Source: UBA5614 sp963667535
GTDB taxonomy: Bacteria; Cloacimonadota; Cloacimonadia; Cloacimonadales; Cloacimonadaceae
Direction: 5' to 3'
Assembly (NCBI GenBank): GCA_963667535.2
Contig: CAXXDU010000002.1
Span: forward strand, 3,162,001-3,226,000
DNA length: 64,000 nucleotides
Shown here: positions 62,640 to 64,000 of the stretch, one piece after another
Layout: every line of letters starts with the position of its first letter
How positions within the stretch are numbered: position 1 is the stretch's first letter
Translations under genes and position numbers: made by a program
Notes under the pieces: model-generated
Seen by the model: the letters and a program-made list of their open reading frames with translations, nothing else
What the model was told of the DNA's origin: nothing
The model's database searches: none

Positions 62640-63902
62640 TTACTCCAAACCTTGTAACAATAGATAAGCTACATCTTTTATACTACAGGATTTCTGTTCT
62701 CCGTGCCGCAAATCCTTAACTGTAACAATTTCCTGAGTTATCTCATCATCACCGATTATCAGAGCATAACGAGCCTGTGAATTGTCTGCCGCCTTAAGTT
62801 GTGCTTTAAAAGAGTCCTTCTCCGGATCATGAGCAATGGCAAATCCTGCTTGTCTCCAATCCTTCAATAGCTTGATTCCTAATTCTTTGGCTTGCTCTCC
62901 TGCCAGTACCAGATATGCAATAGGCGTTGGTCTTTCTCCCAGGCTAATCTTTTCCTGATCCAATGACAAAAGCAGCCTTTCAAAACCACCAGCGATACCC
63001 ACTGCTGGTATATCTTTTCCACCGACCTGACTTATTAAGCCATCATAACGCCCGCCACCACTTATGGCATTCTGAGCCCCGAGTGACATATTCAGAAATT
63101 CAAAAGCTGTATGAGTATAGTAGTCTAATCCTCTTACAATACGTGGATTAATCTGATATGAGATATCCATCATTTTGAGGTAATTCTGCACCTGGGAAAA
63201 GTGCTCTTTGCAATCGTTGTCTAAGTACTCAGTGAGTAATGGGGCTTTTACAGCAAGTGATTTACAATGTGGTACCTTGCAGTCTAGTAATCTTCTGGGT
63301 TTTGTCTGAAGTCTGTTTTGACAATCAGGACATAGTTCATCTTTATACTGATCAAAGTACTTACTGAGTGCTTGATCATATTCTTTACTGCACTCCGGAC
63401 AACCCACACTGTTTATCTCCAGAATGATATCCTTCAATCCCAGTTTAGTGAGAAATGTGCTTTGCATAGCTATAATTTCTGCATCAAAATAAGGGTGATG
63501 GCTACCAATGCACTCTGCCCCGTATTGATAAAATTGTCGATATCTGCCTGCCTGGGGACGGTCGTACCGAAACATGGGTCCAATATAGAAGAGCCTTGTA
63601 ATCCTTGACTGAGCATCAAGATGATTTTCCACATAACTTCTGACTACAGGAGCAGTACCCTCAGGTCTCAAAGCAAGCCAACGCTCTTTCTTGTCCTGAA
63701 AACGGTACATTTCTTTTTGTACTATATCTGAGTTTTCACCCGAACTGCGTTCAAACAATTCCACCTGCTCAAAGATAGGTGTTACAATCTCTTCATAACC
63801 ATAAGCACAAGCTACTTCTCGGTATGCATTAATGACCACTTGCCAACGCCAAGTGTCCGACGGTAAAATGTCAAATGTCCCACGGGGAATTTTATATTGC
63901 AT
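62640..63902 (-). CDS. hisS: Histidyl-tRNA synthetase
   Basis: A 420-residue class II synthetase of normal length. It starts YKIPRGTFDILPSDTWRW. VTPIFEQVELFERSSGE is motif 1, RWLALRPEGTAPVVRSYV is motif 2, RGLDYYTHTAFEF is histidine-binding, and GGRYDGLISQVGGKDIPAVG leads to motif 3. A C-terminal anticodon-binding domain follows. A zinc-like insert with CPECSKEYD and CPDCQNR (two Cys pairs) is near residues 165-195. It loads tRNA-His. AGAGGT lies 6 nt before ATG. It converges with the exoribonuclease gene. Confidence 0.95.
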   Translation of the reverse strand: MQYKIPRGTFDILPSDTWRWQVVINAYREVACAYGYEEIVTPIFEQVELFERSSGENSDIVQKEMYRFQDKKERWLALRPEGTAPVVRSYVENHLDAQSRITRLFYIGPMFRYDRPQAGRYRQFYQYGAECIGSHHPYFDAEIIAMQSTFLTKLGLKDIILEINSVGCPECSKEYDQALSKYFDQYKDELCPDCQNRLQTKPRRLLDCKVPHCKSLAVKAPLLTEYLDNDCKEHFSQVQNYLKMMDISYQINPRIVRGLDYYTHTAFEFLNMSLGAQNAISGGGRYDGLISQVGGKDIPAVGIAGGFERLLLSLDQEKISLGERPTPIAYLVLAGEQAKELGIKLLKDWRQAGFAIAHDPEKDSFKAQLKAADNSQARYALIIGDDEITQEIVTVKDLRHGEQKSCSIKDVAYLLLQGLE

Positions 63903-63962
63903 ATCATTACCTCTGTATCAATCTGCTTTGCCTGTCATATTTAGTCAAGGTTGATTTGTTGT

Positions 63963-63994
63963 AAAAAAAAGCCCCGCTAGCAAGCGGGGCTTTT
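63963..63994 (-). terminator. Strong intrinsic terminator, active mainly leftward
   Basis: Arms gccccgct (63971-63978) and agcggggc (63983-63990) form an 8-bp GC-rich stem with a 4-nt loop. Read leftward, the stem is followed by eight T residues; read rightward, by four. It most likely ends a minus-strand gene beyond the right edge of the window and insulates hisS from it. Confidence 0.88.
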
Positions 63995-64000
63995 ATATTG

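Overview
The window is a low-GC, gene-dense bacterial chromosome segment dominated by one large cell-surface polysaccharide locus. Two secreted proteins with type IX-like C-terminal sorting domains, an FG-GAP propeller and AT-rich coding point to the FCB group. The dispersed hairpin-rich intergenic repeats and overall style suggest Candidatus Cloacimonadota, but that assignment is an inference with no 16S or ribosomal marker behind it. Housekeeping genes (aroB, asd, tRNA-Arg, an RNase II-family gene, hisS) flank the right side.

Region 1 (1-34561, all minus strand) is one long, tightly packed operon-like array read leftward from a beta-helix lipoprotein. It holds a Wzy-like polymerase, a nucleotidyltransferase, LegB/LegC-type dehydratase and aminotransferase, a second DegT-like enzyme, acetyltransferases, a PIG-L deacetylase, a FemAB-like transferase and a Wzx-like flippase. 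It also holds four GT4/GT2 glycosyltransferases plus a DUF354 protein, three ATP-grasp proteins, a PaaK/CapK-like ligase, a heparinase II/III-type lyase, and a fused alcohol dehydrogenase/Gfo-Idh-MocA oxidoreductase. The rest are an asparagine-synthetase homologue lacking its N-terminal Cys, three polysaccharide deacetylases, a LbetaH acetyltransferase, and an ACP/acyl-AMP ligase/SDR trio. Many genes overlap by 4 bp (ATGA). Together they look able to build, flip, polymerise, trim and decorate an amino-sugar- and probably uronate-containing polymer.

Region 2 (34562-35641) is a 1.1-kb gene-free divergent control region with 11-bp tandem repeats.

Region 3 (35642-53569, plus strand) opens with the most striking system. 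A 52-codon unlisted gene encodes a DltX-like single-pass microprotein ending in FxYxxF. It is followed by a DltC-like carrier protein, a DltB-like MBOAT, a DltA-like amino-acid adenylating enzyme, a GNAT, a second carrier protein, a second (AlgI-like) MBOAT that itself ends in FxYxxF, and two membrane-anchored SGNH proteins. I read this as a Dlt-like aminoacylation/acylation machine wired to a Gram-negative-type exopolysaccharide locus. After it come a NodB-like deacetylase, three GT4 enzymes, a WecA/MraY-type initiating transferase, a large propeller protein with a sorting domain, and aroB.

Region 4 (53601-64000) holds a GT-C-like membrane protein, a 1.5-kb repeat island (five 86-87-bp hairpin units, a 24-bp inverted repeat and other palindromes), an FG-GAP secreted protein, an M20 amidohydrolase, asd, tRNA-Arg(CCT), an RNB exoribonuclease, hisS and a strong terminator.
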